A DNA stretch of 62,502 bases from the NCBI GenBank assembly GCA_903823565.1, contig CAIJTF010000050.1:1-62502 (forward strand), in the 5' to 3' direction. The translations under genes and the position numbers were made by a program. This document shows, one piece after another, positions 35,525 through 44,464 of this stretch (its first letter is position 1; every line of letters starts with the position of its first letter). Under the pieces are notes generated by a model that saw only the letters and a list, made by a program, of their open reading frames with translations, was not told the origin of the DNA and ran no database searches. The DNA comes from an uncultured Flavobacteriales bacterium. Its GTDB lineage: Bacteria; Bacteroidota; Bacteroidia; Flavobacteriales_D; Crocinitomicaceae.

Positions 35525-37687
35525 ATGACTAGAATTACTGCCTTTACCCTTTGTCTTGTAGCCTTTTCTGCGCTCGCTCAAACCAATAATAAGAACCCTT
35601 TCGATCCTACTAACGCAAGGGAGGGAGAGTCTGTAGAATTTTGCCAAACACACAAAAAGATGGCATTGCTTCAAGAAAATCCCGATTATCAAGCGCAAAG
35701 TATCCTTGATGCGTTGGAAATGGAAAATCTTTCAAAACTACCGCACGAAAAAGCTACCGTTTATAAAATCCCTGTGGTATTTCATGTCTTGCACAACAAC
35801 GGAATTGAAAACATTTCTGATGAACAAATTTTTGATGCCATTGCCATTCTAAACAGAGATTATCGCCTTCAGAATCAAGATGCCAACAACGTGCATGCTG
35901 AATTTCAAGGAATGCCTGCAGACATTGAAGTGGAATTTTTATTGGCTACAAAAGCCCCTAATGGCCAGTGCTTTAAAGGAATTACGCGCACTCTTTCTCC
36001 ACTAAGTTACGATGGTAGCGATGGCGGAAACCAAGTTGATGCCATCATTGCAGGAAACGATGTCTACAATGGCGTTTGGCCAGGAAATAAGTACTTAAAT
36101 GTATTTGTATGTGGAGACATTGGGGGTGCCGCAGGATATACGACAAAACCCTCTGGATGGTCTGCTACCCAAATGACCAATGGGATTTGGATTCTTCACG
36201 ACTACGTGGGGTCCATCGGCACAAGCTCTGTAGGCTCAAGTCGAACGATGACGCACGAAGTCGGACACTGGTTAAATTTAGACCACACTTGGGGACCAAA
36301 CAATAACCCTGGTAATGCTTCTAGCTGCTCCACGGATGACAACGTTCAAGATACTCCAAACTGTATCGGTGTTCAAGCTTGCCTTATGAACTCGAATACC
36401 TGTAATTCGGACAATGCCTATTGGGGATTTGATATTCGCGACAACGTAGAAAATTACATGGACTATTCATATTGTTCAAAAATGTTTACTCAAGGCCAGA
36501 AAACTCGCATGAGAACAGCCTTACAAAGCAATAATACAGGAAGGGCCAATGTGGTATCGCAGGCGAATCTAACCGCTGTTGGTGCGGGAATCGCTCCTTA
36601 TCTATGCAAAGCGGATTTTACCTCTACTAGAACCACTATTTGTGTTGGCGACACCCTACAATTCTCGGATGACTCCTACAACTTAGTTAACGGCTGGAAT
36701 TGGTCGTTTGCAGGAGGGACACCCGCAACAGCAACAACCCAAAATCCCGTGGTGGTTTATAATACCCCAGGTGTTTTCAATGTTTCCTTAACGGCAACTG
36801 ACGGAGGAACGACAGATACGGAGGTGAAAAACAACTATGTTCGCGTCCTACCCGCCCCTACGACCATTCCTTTTTGGGAAGGGTTTGAAAGCTATGCTAC
36901 GTTGAACAACTTGGTCAATTGGGAAGTATACAACCAAGAAAACAACAATGCATTTACGATCGAAAACACTACAGGATACTCGGGAAATCAATGTGCAAAA
37001 TTGGTTAATTTCGGACAGGCTCCTTCGAATATAGACGAACTAATAAGTGCGCCTATTGATTTGGCCGTAGTGCCTGCAAGCGGTACGGTTACGCTTAGCT
37101 TTCGATATGCCTATCGTAAAAAAACATCTGCAGATTATGAGTATCTCAAAGTGTTCATTACCGGAGATTGTGGAGAAACATGGGTTCAGCGCAAGACGCT
37201 TGGCGGGAACCAATTAAGTTCGCAAACATCTGCCTCTAGCTGGAAACCATCCAGTCAAGCCGATTGGGTTACCGTACACATGACCAATATTACAAGTAAT
37301 TATTTCGAACAAAACTTCAGAGTTAAATTTCGATTTGAAGGAGAGGGAGGTAATAATTTCTATTTGGATGACATAAATCTTTACAATGGTTCCCCTTCGA
37401 ATACCGTGGTCTTAAATACACAGGAATCCGATGAGTTTTCTGGAGTTTCTATATTTCCCAATCCCGTAAATGACGATATAAACGTTCGCTTTGAGATGAA
37501 ATCCTTTGGCGAAGTAAAAGCGCTTCTGCTCGATGTTACAGGAAAAACCGTGATGGCTTATTCCGTAAATGCAAATCCTGGATCCAACGTATTAATGATG
37601 GATTTACAAACCCTTGCGTCTGGTAAATATACGTTGTTGTTGAGTAGCAACAATGGCGCGAAGACCTTGCCTTTTATTAAACATTAA
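35525..37687 (+). CDS. secreted M43-type zinc metalloprotease with PKD domain and T9SS type A sorting domain
   Basis: From ATG at 35525 the product is 720 residues with a signal peptide ending FSALAQ. A propeptide-like stretch is followed by the metzincin catalytic domain: HEVGHWLNLDH (His244, Glu245, His248, His254) and a Met-turn ENYMDYSYC, as in the pappalysin (M43) family. Next come a PKD domain (LVNGWNWSFAGGTPATA to VFNVSLTATDGG), a beta-sandwich carbohydrate-binding or MAM-like region (VTLSFRYAYRKKTSADYEYL), and a C-terminal T9SS type A domain (VSIFPNPVNDDINVRFE, SGKYTLLL). It is exported and attached to or released from the surface. Its stop shares a TTAA with that of uvrC. Confidence 0.92.
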   Translation: MTRITAFTLCLVAFSALAQTNNKNPFDPTNAREGESVEFCQTHKKMALLQENPDYQAQSILDALEMENLSKLPHEKATVYKIPVVFHVLHNNGIENISDEQIFDAIAILNRDYRLQNQDANNVHAEFQGMPADIEVEFLLATKAPNGQCFKGITRTLSPLSYDGSDGGNQVDAIIAGNDVYNGVWPGNKYLNVFVCGDIGGAAGYTTKPSGWSATQMTNGIWILHDYVGSIGTSSVGSSRTMTHEVGHWLNLDHTWGPNNNPGNASSCSTDDNVQDTPNCIGVQACLMNSNTCNSDNAYWGFDIRDNVENYMDYSYCSKMFTQGQKTRMRTALQSNNTGRANVVSQANLTAVGAGIAPYLCKADFTSTRTTICVGDTLQFSDDSYNLVNGWNWSFAGGTPATATTQNPVVVYNTPGVFNVSLTATDGGTTDTEVKNNYVRVLPAPTTIPFWEGFESYATLNNLVNWEVYNQENNNAFTIENTTGYSGNQCAKLVNFGQAPSNIDELISAPIDLAVVPASGTVTLSFRYAYRKKTSADYEYLKVFITGDCGETWVQRKTLGGNQLSSQTSASSWKPSSQADWVTVHMTNITSNYFEQNFRVKFRFEGEGGNNFYLDDINLYNGSPSNTVVLNTQESDEFSGVSIFPNPVNDDINVRFEMKSFGEVKALLLDVTGKTVMAYSVNANPGSNVLMMDLQTLASGKYTLLLSSNNGAKTLPFIKH

Positions 37688-39465
37688 GGGTTACTTTTTC
37701 TAATTTTATTCGCCAAATTCTTTCCCAATTTGGCGTCTTGCTCTGCCTCACTCACCTCCCAAAATGACGTAAGCGTAGGAAAACTCTTCTGGATTTTTTG
37801 CGCCGTTTTTTCGCCAATGCCTGGCAATTGTAAAAATTCAGAACGCATGAAATTTTTACTTCGTTGGTTTCGGTGAAACGTTATCCCAAAGCGATGGGCC
37901 TCATTTCGAATGTGCTGCAGTAAAAACAAAGCTGGGTCATCCTTTTTCAAATGGATAGGGTTGGTATCTCCAGGAAAAAACACCTCCTCTAATTTCTTTG
38001 CCAATCCAATTATTGGAACTTTACCCCGAAGGGATAAGGCTTCCAATGCTTCCAGTGCGGCGGATAATTGTCCTTTGCCACCATCGATTACAATTAAATT
38101 TGGAAGGGGTTTCTGCTCGTTAATCTGTCGCTCATACCGCCGAAAAACAATTTCGCGCATGCTGGCAAAATCATCTGGGCCATTAACCGATTTTACGTTG
38201 TAGTGTCGATAATCCTCTTTAGATGGAGCCCCATTCCGAAAAACTACACATGCCGCAACGGGGTTGGTTCCTTGAATGTTAGAGTTGTCAAAACACTCTA
38301 TATGAAGAGGTTTCTCAGGAAGCCGTAAGTTCGTGAAAAGGCTTTCAATCCTCTTATCAAAATCAATATCCTTCTTATGTTCCTCAACTTCACGATAGGA
38401 AAAAGTTAAATTTTGTATCGAAAAAGCAAGGATTTTATATTTATCACCCTTTTGTGGAATGCTAAACTGTACCCCCTCAATCGATTCGGAGGGCATTACG
38501 TTCGTAACGATTTCTCTTGCATCACTTTTAAAGCGTTCGCTTAGTGTAATCCATACCAAACCGAGCGTGTTTTCTAACGTTTCATCCAATGGCATTGGGG
38601 TGCTTTCGGAAATGGAAAGATCAATTCGACCCTCACGCACCCACGCATAATGGAAACACAAGATGCCATGCCGTTTTTCAAGCGTTAAAACATCAAAGCT
38701 TAACCGTGGGTTATTTACCATGGCCGACTTAGCATAATAAGTATCTAAAACCTGCAACTTTACTTTACATGCTTGTGCCTCTTCATAGGCTAAAGCGTCG
38801 GAATAGATTTGCATTTCTTGCTTCAACTTTTGGATTAACGGATAGGTTTTTCCACTCAGCAACAATTTTATTTCATCAATGCTAGCTTGGTATTGGCTTT
38901 CGTTTTGATGGCCAACACATGGGCCAACACAACGCTTTAAATGGTACTCCAAACAAACATTATATTTTTTTTTGGCAATTTTTTGAGGGGATAAATCCAA
39001 CGCACAAGTACGGAGGGGATACATTTCCCGAATCAAGCCCAATAGAATTTTAGGAGTCGTTGCTTTAGGGTAGGGGCCAAAATACAAATCTTTGGAATCG
39101 AAACGCTTACGGGTTAAAAATACCCTAGGAAATGGCTCATTGCGAATACAAATCCAAGGGTAGGTTTTGTCGTCTTTTAATAAAATGTTATAGCGCGGTC
39201 GATTTTGTTTGATTAAGTTGTTTTCTAAGAGTAACGCATCCCCCTCACTTTGAACAAGGGTGATTGAAAGGTGTGCAATTTGTTTAACCAAAACCCGCGT
39301 TTTGGCATCGGTGTGGTGTTTAATAAAATAAGAGCTAACGCGTTTCCTTAGGTTTTTGGCTTTCCCCACATACAAGAGAACGCCATCGACATTAAAAAAC
39401 TGATATACGCCTGGGTCAGCAGCAATTTGTTCTAGAAATCGGGGGGTATCCACCTGGATTTTCAT
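37684..39465 (-). CDS. uvrC: excinuclease ABC subunit C
   Basis: UvrC makes the dual incision in nucleotide excision repair. The 593-residue product has the GIY-YIG nuclease (PGVYQFFNVDGVLLYVGKAK), a Cys-rich region (YNVCLEYHLKRCVGPCVG), a UvrB-binding UVR motif (LAYEEAQACKVKLQVL), the RNase H-like 5'-incision domain (IECFDNSNIQGTNPVAACVV, LIVIDGGKGQLSAA) and C-terminal helix-hairpin-helix motifs (LPGIGEKTAQKI). I choose ATG at 39465 over GTG at 39480 because a TActTTTA promoter-like box (39470-39477) overlaps the longer start. It converges on the M43 gene with a 4-base overlap. Confidence 0.97.
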   Translation of the reverse strand: MKIQVDTPRFLEQIAADPGVYQFFNVDGVLLYVGKAKNLRKRVSSYFIKHHTDAKTRVLVKQIAHLSITLVQSEGDALLLENNLIKQNRPRYNILLKDDKTYPWICIRNEPFPRVFLTRKRFDSKDLYFGPYPKATTPKILLGLIREMYPLRTCALDLSPQKIAKKKYNVCLEYHLKRCVGPCVGHQNESQYQASIDEIKLLLSGKTYPLIQKLKQEMQIYSDALAYEEAQACKVKLQVLDTYYAKSAMVNNPRLSFDVLTLEKRHGILCFHYAWVREGRIDLSISESTPMPLDETLENTLGLVWITLSERFKSDAREIVTNVMPSESIEGVQFSIPQKGDKYKILAFSIQNLTFSYREVEEHKKDIDFDKRIESLFTNLRLPEKPLHIECFDNSNIQGTNPVAACVVFRNGAPSKEDYRHYNVKSVNGPDDFASMREIVFRRYERQINEQKPLPNLIVIDGGKGQLSAALEALEALSLRGKVPIIGLAKKLEEVFFPGDTNPIHLKKDDPALFLLQHIRNEAHRFGITFHRNQRSKNFMRSEFLQLPGIGEKTAQKIQKSFPTLTSFWEVSEAEQDAKLGKNLANKIRKSNP

Positions 39466-39709
39466 GGAATAAAAGTACACAAACTAAGCATTATAAAGGT
39501 ATGAGGCGGCATTTAGAGCCCCCCTTCTTTAAGGTCAACGCACAGGAAATTCCTCAGCGGATGTTGTATTCCTACACTGTAAGGTGCAATTAGCGTATAG
39601 AAGCGTAAACGAAGTTCTTGGTTTTTCATTCGTTATTGCATATCAAAGCACGTGTTTGACACGCTATCAACGAAAAAACCTCGACTCATTTCAGTCGAGG
39701 TTCTTCTCG
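39466..39709. other. non-coding region between uvrC and the tRNA
   Basis: No convincing open frame on either strand. It holds the uvrC promoter-like element at its left end, a short CGTGT/ACACG inverted repeat near 39651, and the tRNA terminator at its right end. Nothing else recognisable. Confidence 0.6.
39673..39702 (-). terminator. intrinsic terminator of the tRNA-Arg transcript
   Basis: A 10-bp stem AACCTCGACT/AGTCGAGGTT (39677-39686 with 39693-39702) and a 6-base loop. On the minus strand it is followed by a T run. It begins 8 bases after the tRNA 3' end. Confidence 0.85.
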
Positions 39710-39783
39710 TGACCCCGGAGGGATTCTAACCCCCAACCCTCAGAGCCGAAATCTGATGCGCTATACAGTTGCGCCACGGAGCC
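39710..39783 (-). tRNA. tRNA-Arg (anticodon TCG)
   Basis: Folds as a complete 74-nt cloverleaf on the minus strand. The acceptor stem GGCTCCG/CGGGGTC has G-U wobbles, and the discriminator is A. The D stem is GCGC/GCGC and the anticodon stem TCAGA/TCTGA. The loop TTTCGGC places anticodon TCG at 39749-39747, reading CGN arginine codons. The variable loop has 5 nt, and the T stem is GGGGG/CCCTC. CCA is not encoded. Oddity: the D loop has G18-U19 instead of G18-G19, and the T loop is TTAGAAT, with A56 instead of C56, so the usual G19-C56 tertiary pair is replaced by U19-A56. All stems are intact and a terminator follows, so I think it is functional. Confidence 0.92.
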
Positions 39784-39799
39784 ATTATTTGGCGAGTGA

Positions 39800-39839
39800 G
39801 CAACTGAAATACCCAAAGGGACAGTTGCGCCACAGAGCC
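39800..39839 (-). repeat. partial copy of the tRNA-Arg 5' end, inside a short hairpin
   Basis: Bases 39821-39839 repeat the first 19 nt of the tRNA gene (39765-39783) with one mismatch, 56 bases upstream of it in the direction of transcription. The copy ends exactly at the U19 position, and what follows does not resemble a tRNA. GCAACTG (39800-39806) and CAGTTGC (39822-39828) are inverted, so the fragment can form a 7-bp hairpin with a 15-base loop. It looks like a relic of duplication or of past integration; no integrase is present. Confidence 0.6.
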
Positions 39840-39886
39840 TTGTGTAGACAAAGATAAAACATATCTGTCACCTCACCAAGGAAGTT

Positions 39887-39918
39887 CTTTTATCTTGACC
39901 TTGATTTTTTTACCTTTA
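39887..39918 (+). promoter_or_regulatory. putative promoter of the SprB-repeat protein gene
   Basis: A T-rich -33 element (around 39887-39891), 19 bases, then TAccTTTA (39911-39918), one mismatch from the -7 consensus. It sits within the first codons of the longest frame, supporting translation from 39943. Confidence 0.45.
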
Positions 39919-39942
39919 TACGCTTATCTTTTCCAACGGACT

Positions 39943-42771
39943 ATGAAACCTTATTTACCCTTTATTTTTTTCATCATTACTTTGCAAGCTTCTGCCCAGA
40001 ACTGGCAGTTTTTTATAGACTCCATTCCAACCCTATCCTCTCCTAGAGCGTGTGACCTTAACAACGATGGGATACAAGACATCGTTTTTGGGGGTGGCAC
40101 AGACGGTGCGTTTAGTCAAAATGGAATCATGGCGGTAAATGGGGCCAATGGAACCTTGCTTTGGAAGCGGACTTCAAGAAATGAAGTTTTTGGAAGCGCT
40201 ATATTCCAAGACATTACCAATGACGGAATTAAGGACGTATTCATTGCGGGCCGTCAGGCGCAACTTTTAGCGATTAATGGCGCGAATGGTAATCTCTTAT
40301 GGGACTATTTTCCCTACAACCTTAATCCAGGAGATAGCGGTTTATACAATTTTTACAACCCTCAATTCATTTCGGATGTGAATGGCGATGGATTGATGGA
40401 TCTATTGGTCACGAATGGAGGAGATCATGCTGCTCCTGTTTGGGATACGAATCGGCCTCCAGGTCATCTTATGGTGATAAATGCCTTGAATGGAAATTTG
40501 TTGGCGAAGGCCGTTGTCCCTGATAGCGCAGAAACGTATTGTTCTCCTTTAGTTGTAGATATACAAGGCAATGGAGTACAATGGGTACTATATGGCACTG
40601 GTGGCGAAACCCTAGGAGGCAGTTTTTGGGCATGTCCCTTAAGCGCTCTTTTAAACAATACCCTGAGTCCATCCATCGCCTTAGCTCAAGACCCAAACTT
40701 TGGCTTTATTGCTCCAGCATCGGTATACAAAACCAATAACAACCAATACAATATCTACATACAATCGTACAGCGGTAAATTGATAAAAATAAAAGGAAGT
40801 AATTTCACGCAGCACTGGAGTTATGATTTACCCAATACGGAATCTAGTGCTGAACCTGTAATTGGTAATTTCACTGGAAACAATAATCCAGATGTGTTTT
40901 TATCCTTGGCCAAAGGCAGTAGCTCTGGGTACACCGATTATTACCAGGTATTGTTGGATGGGGCAACTGGACAAGAGGTGTTCAAGGACAGCATTGGGCA
41001 CTTACAGTTTGCCTCAGGGAATGCAGTAGACCTTAACAACGACGGTCGCGATGAAGCGGTTGTAGCCGTAAATTATATGGTGAATGGCGTTTGGAAACAT
41101 CGGCTTCAATCCTTCGATTTTGTAAACCAAACCGTGCAAGAAATCGTGCCTGAAAAATCAGGTGTGAACATTGGTTCCACACCGCTATTTACCAATCTAG
41201 ATGGGGACAACTCATTGGATTTAGTTTATTTGGTAAAACGTGATAGCACCAATGTGATGGGATGGAAAGGTGTTTTTGCCCTGAGGGCCGAGTTAAATGT
41301 TGGGTTTCCCAATGCGGGTATTGCGTGGGGAAGCTACCTTGGAACGCTGAACGATGGTGAATACCACAATACCTCTATCGACTGTGGTCCTGGAAGTTTA
41401 ATTTCGTCGGTAGCCCTCGTAAACCCTCATTGTAATGGTGCAAACACGGGTTCTATTACACCCTCTGTGACCTTAGGAGCCCCACCCTACACCTACATAT
41501 GGTCTAATGGTAGTACGTCAAATTCACTCAACAATATTACAGCAGGAACCTATACCTTACAAGTTACGGACAATGCGGGATGCTATGAACTATATACCGC
41601 AACGCTGAACGATCCGTATTTAATTACGTTTGGAGGCGTTGTTCCTCCTACATGTCCTGGCGGAAGCAATGGACAGGCTGTAGTTAATAGTTCAGGATGT
41701 TCCTGTATGTTCAGTACGTGCCAATTTCTGTGGGAAAATGGAATTACAACGAAACCGAATAGTACGCTAACAGAAGGTTGGGCAAGTATAACCATTACCC
41801 ATCCAGATGGTTGTGTAGTAGTAGACTCGGTATTGATTCCATCGTCGCCATCTTTAGTGGACACCGCCATTGTGCATTCTATTTCTTGTTATGGATATAA
41901 CGATGGTTCTATCCAAGTATCCTCCAATAATGCCACACCTCCCGTATCGTATAGTTGGAATAACGGCTCCGCTAACGATTCACTGATGAATTTATCTCCT
42001 GGGGTTTATATCTTGAACATATCAGATGCTCGCCCCTGTTTCGACACCCTTCTTTTTACCGTTACTGAACCCTCGGAAATTTCGGTTTCAACGCTTACCA
42101 TTCCAACTCAATGCTATAATTCTCAAGACGGGGGAATGGAAATTATTCCCGCTGGAGGGAATGGAGGCTATAGCTTTTTCATAAACAACCAAGCCTATTC
42201 TCAATCTCCCGTGAACGGATTAAGTGGCGGAACCTATAATTTGTTCGTTCAAGATAGCCAAGGTTGTTTCTCGTCTACCACAAGCATCACGATCCCATCG
42301 CCAAGTCCAATAAGTATTTCTACCTCTATAACCCCGGAATCTGCACAAAATGCTTTAGACGGAACGGCCACCGTTAATACAACGGGCGGAACACCTCCTT
42401 ATTTATACACCTGGAGTGACCCTAATCACCAAACGGACAGTACCGCTATTTATCTGAGTCAAGGGTGGTATTCGGTTTCTGTATTGGATCAAAATGGCTG
42501 TTCAGCCATGGATAGTGTTTTTGTGGGTGTCCTTGGAACACCAACCCTAGAACCCTCGGCCGTTTGGGCATTTCCTAACCCCTCCAAAGATGCTTTTCAA
42601 TTGAATGTCGTGTTGGAAAAAGCTCAACTCTTTGATGCATCTGGAAAATTAGTTTACGACGCTTCTCCTTGCAAAGAAATTAGTAGTGAAAAGGTTGCCC
42701 CCGGATTTTATTATTTAACGTATTTCCATCAAAATACCGTTGGAACTTTAGTGCTCATAAAAAACGAGTGA
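39943..42771 (+). CDS. T9SS type A surface protein with FG-GAP/VCBS propeller and SprB repeats
   Basis: From ATG at 39943 the protein is 942 residues with a signal peptide (ending LQASAQ). The first 470 residues form a propeller of FG-GAP/VCBS-like blades with Ca-binding loops: DLNNDGIQD, DITNDGIKD, DVNGDGLMD, DLNNDGRDE and NLDGDNSLD. Then come several SprB-type repeats (PHCNGANTGSITPSV, ISCYGYNDGSIQVSS, TQCYNSQDGGMEIIP), each with YxWSNG-like and GxYxLxVxD ends, as in the SprB gliding adhesin. The end is a type A sorting domain (WAFPNPSKDAFQLNVVLE, APGFYYLTYF). Probably a surface adhesin. The frame is open to 39895, but a promoter-like box lies there. Confidence 0.87.
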   Translation: MKPYLPFIFFIITLQASAQNWQFFIDSIPTLSSPRACDLNNDGIQDIVFGGGTDGAFSQNGIMAVNGANGTLLWKRTSRNEVFGSAIFQDITNDGIKDVFIAGRQAQLLAINGANGNLLWDYFPYNLNPGDSGLYNFYNPQFISDVNGDGLMDLLVTNGGDHAAPVWDTNRPPGHLMVINALNGNLLAKAVVPDSAETYCSPLVVDIQGNGVQWVLYGTGGETLGGSFWACPLSALLNNTLSPSIALAQDPNFGFIAPASVYKTNNNQYNIYIQSYSGKLIKIKGSNFTQHWSYDLPNTESSAEPVIGNFTGNNNPDVFLSLAKGSSSGYTDYYQVLLDGATGQEVFKDSIGHLQFASGNAVDLNNDGRDEAVVAVNYMVNGVWKHRLQSFDFVNQTVQEIVPEKSGVNIGSTPLFTNLDGDNSLDLVYLVKRDSTNVMGWKGVFALRAELNVGFPNAGIAWGSYLGTLNDGEYHNTSIDCGPGSLISSVALVNPHCNGANTGSITPSVTLGAPPYTYIWSNGSTSNSLNNITAGTYTLQVTDNAGCYELYTATLNDPYLITFGGVVPPTCPGGSNGQAVVNSSGCSCMFSTCQFLWENGITTKPNSTLTEGWASITITHPDGCVVVDSVLIPSSPSLVDTAIVHSISCYGYNDGSIQVSSNNATPPVSYSWNNGSANDSLMNLSPGVYILNISDARPCFDTLLFTVTEPSEISVSTLTIPTQCYNSQDGGMEIIPAGGNGGYSFFINNQAYSQSPVNGLSGGTYNLFVQDSQGCFSSTTSITIPSPSPISISTSITPESAQNALDGTATVNTTGGTPPYLYTWSDPNHQTDSTAIYLSQGWYSVSVLDQNGCSAMDSVFVGVLGTPTLEPSAVWAFPNPSKDAFQLNVVLEKAQLFDASGKLVYDASPCKEISSEKVAPGFYYLTYFHQNTVGTLVLIKNE

Positions 42772-42775
42772 TGCT

Positions 42776-44464
42776 ATGTTGCGATTGATTAGCCTTTGCC
42801 TTTTCGCGTTATCGTCATATTTGTTTTTTCAGTGCGGTTCCAATCGTGGCATCGATAAAAAACCGGTCAACGCAAACGCAACAAACACCCTACGGTTAGC
42901 CCTTCCCGAACCCGTATTGTCCCTATTTCCGTTGTTTAATACCGACGTTCAATCCCACAGGGTATTAGGAAATATTTTTGAACCACTCTTTGATGTAACG
43001 GAAAAAAACGTTCTAATTTCCCGATTGGTTGATTCCTATGCTTGGAATAAGGAAGGCAATCGTGTAAAATTACACCTTAAAAAAAAGGTGCTTTTTCACC
43101 ACGACGCATGCTTTGGCGGGGATAATGAGGAATTAACTTCCGAGGATGTCGCTTTCACCTTAAACCTAGCTTGCAGTCAAAATAAATTAAACCAATCAAG
43201 CGACGCAATCCTTGGTAAAATCGTAGGAGCCGTGCCTTATTACAACCATGTGGACCGCAAAAACGGGGTAGAAGGAATAAAAATACTTGATCGCTATACC
43301 ATTGAACTTCACTTAACTGGGTCCTATCCCAATTTTCTGTATGTACTCTCAAGTTCTAAATACGGTATCGTTTCGAAAAGAGCTTATGCGTATTATCAAG
43401 ATAATATCGTTAAGCATCCTATTGGAACTGGACCCTTTCAACTTTATTTATGGTCGGCCACTAAAATTATTTTATCGGCCAATCCACAATATTGGAAAAA
43501 GGACGCCCAAGGAAACCCGCTTCCTTATTTAAAAGCCATAGAATTTTCGATTTTCCGGAACAAAAAGGAGGAGTTATCGGCATTTAGAAATCAACAATTA
43601 GACTTTGTTTTTGATGTTCCATCCCAACATGTTGATGACTTATTGGGGGATTTTAACCTTAAAGAGAATCCTAAAACATTCCCGCACAAAGTTTTGGTTA
43701 TTCCTGGGGCAAAAACCTCATTGCTTTGCATGAACCCATCCTTCAAGCCTTTCAAAGATCCCCTCGTAAGAAAGGCCATTGATCTATTGATCGACCGGAA
43801 TTATATCGCCGAAGAACTAATTGCAGGAGATGGCATACCTGCCCTTAAAGGTTTTGCTCCAAACTCACCCTATTATAACAACCAAAGCATGGCAGACAAA
43901 ACGTTCAGTGAAACCCAAGCCCTTTCCTTATTGAAGGAAGCAGGATATAGTAATGCCAACCCTTTTCCAAAAATAGAGTTATTTGTTCCTAATACAGACC
44001 CCACGTCCATTTCCTATGGAAAGCATATTGTTGAGCGTATTAACACGGTACTTAAAATTCCTTGTGTTCTACATGTTGTGAGCCCAGAAGAACGGATTCA
44101 AGCGATTCGACAAAATAAAGCCCAAATATGGAAAATAGGATGGTCACCCGATTATCCAGATGCCGAGGCCTATTTTAGCTTGTTTTATAGTAAAAATCCA
44201 AATACGGCGGATCAAAACCCATTGTTTCCGAAATTTCATTCAGAATCGTACGACCTCAACTATCAAATGGCTACTAAGGAAAAAGAATCCGTAACACGAA
44301 ATAACTTTTTCACCAATTGTGATGGTATTCTTCAGGCAGAGAATTGGATTCTACCGATAATGTACGAGGACTTTGTATACATTTTTCATGTGAAATGCCG
44401 TGGGATAAGCGTTTCATCCGTTGGTGTTTTCGACTTCACGAACACCTTTATTAAGCCCCTTTAA
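42776..44464 (+). CDS. peptide/solute-binding lipoprotein of an ABC importer (SBP family 5)
   Basis: A 562-residue family 5 solute-binding protein (OppA/DppA type) with a lipobox-like Cys (FFQCGSN) after a hydrophobic N-terminus. Family features include LRLALPEPVLSLFPLFNTD, LTSEDVAFTLN, HPIGTGPFQLYLWSATKIIL, ANPQYWKKDAQGNPLPYL, DPLVRKAIDLLIDRNYI and IWKIGWSPDYPDAEAYF. It should bind oligopeptides or similar ligands in the periplasm. No permease or ATPase genes are adjacent; it stands 4 bases after the SprB-repeat gene. Its 3' end overlaps the tryptophan dioxygenase gene by 14 bases. Confidence 0.88.
   Translation: MLRLISLCLFALSSYLFFQCGSNRGIDKKPVNANATNTLRLALPEPVLSLFPLFNTDVQSHRVLGNIFEPLFDVTEKNVLISRLVDSYAWNKEGNRVKLHLKKKVLFHHDACFGGDNEELTSEDVAFTLNLACSQNKLNQSSDAILGKIVGAVPYYNHVDRKNGVEGIKILDRYTIELHLTGSYPNFLYVLSSSKYGIVSKRAYAYYQDNIVKHPIGTGPFQLYLWSATKIILSANPQYWKKDAQGNPLPYLKAIEFSIFRNKKEELSAFRNQQLDFVFDVPSQHVDDLLGDFNLKENPKTFPHKVLVIPGAKTSLLCMNPSFKPFKDPLVRKAIDLLIDRNYIAEELIAGDGIPALKGFAPNSPYYNNQSMADKTFSETQALSLLKEAGYSNANPFPKIELFVPNTDPTSISYGKHIVERINTVLKIPCVLHVVSPEERIQAIRQNKAQIWKIGWSPDYPDAEAYFSLFYSKNPNTADQNPLFPKFHSESYDLNYQMATKEKESVTRNNFFTNCDGILQAENWILPIMYEDFVYIFHVKCRGISVSSVGVFDFTNTFIKPL

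Noticed and set aside
39821..39839. Second tRNA gene
   Set aside because: Only the first 19 bases match; no anticodon arm, T arm or 3' acceptor strand follows.
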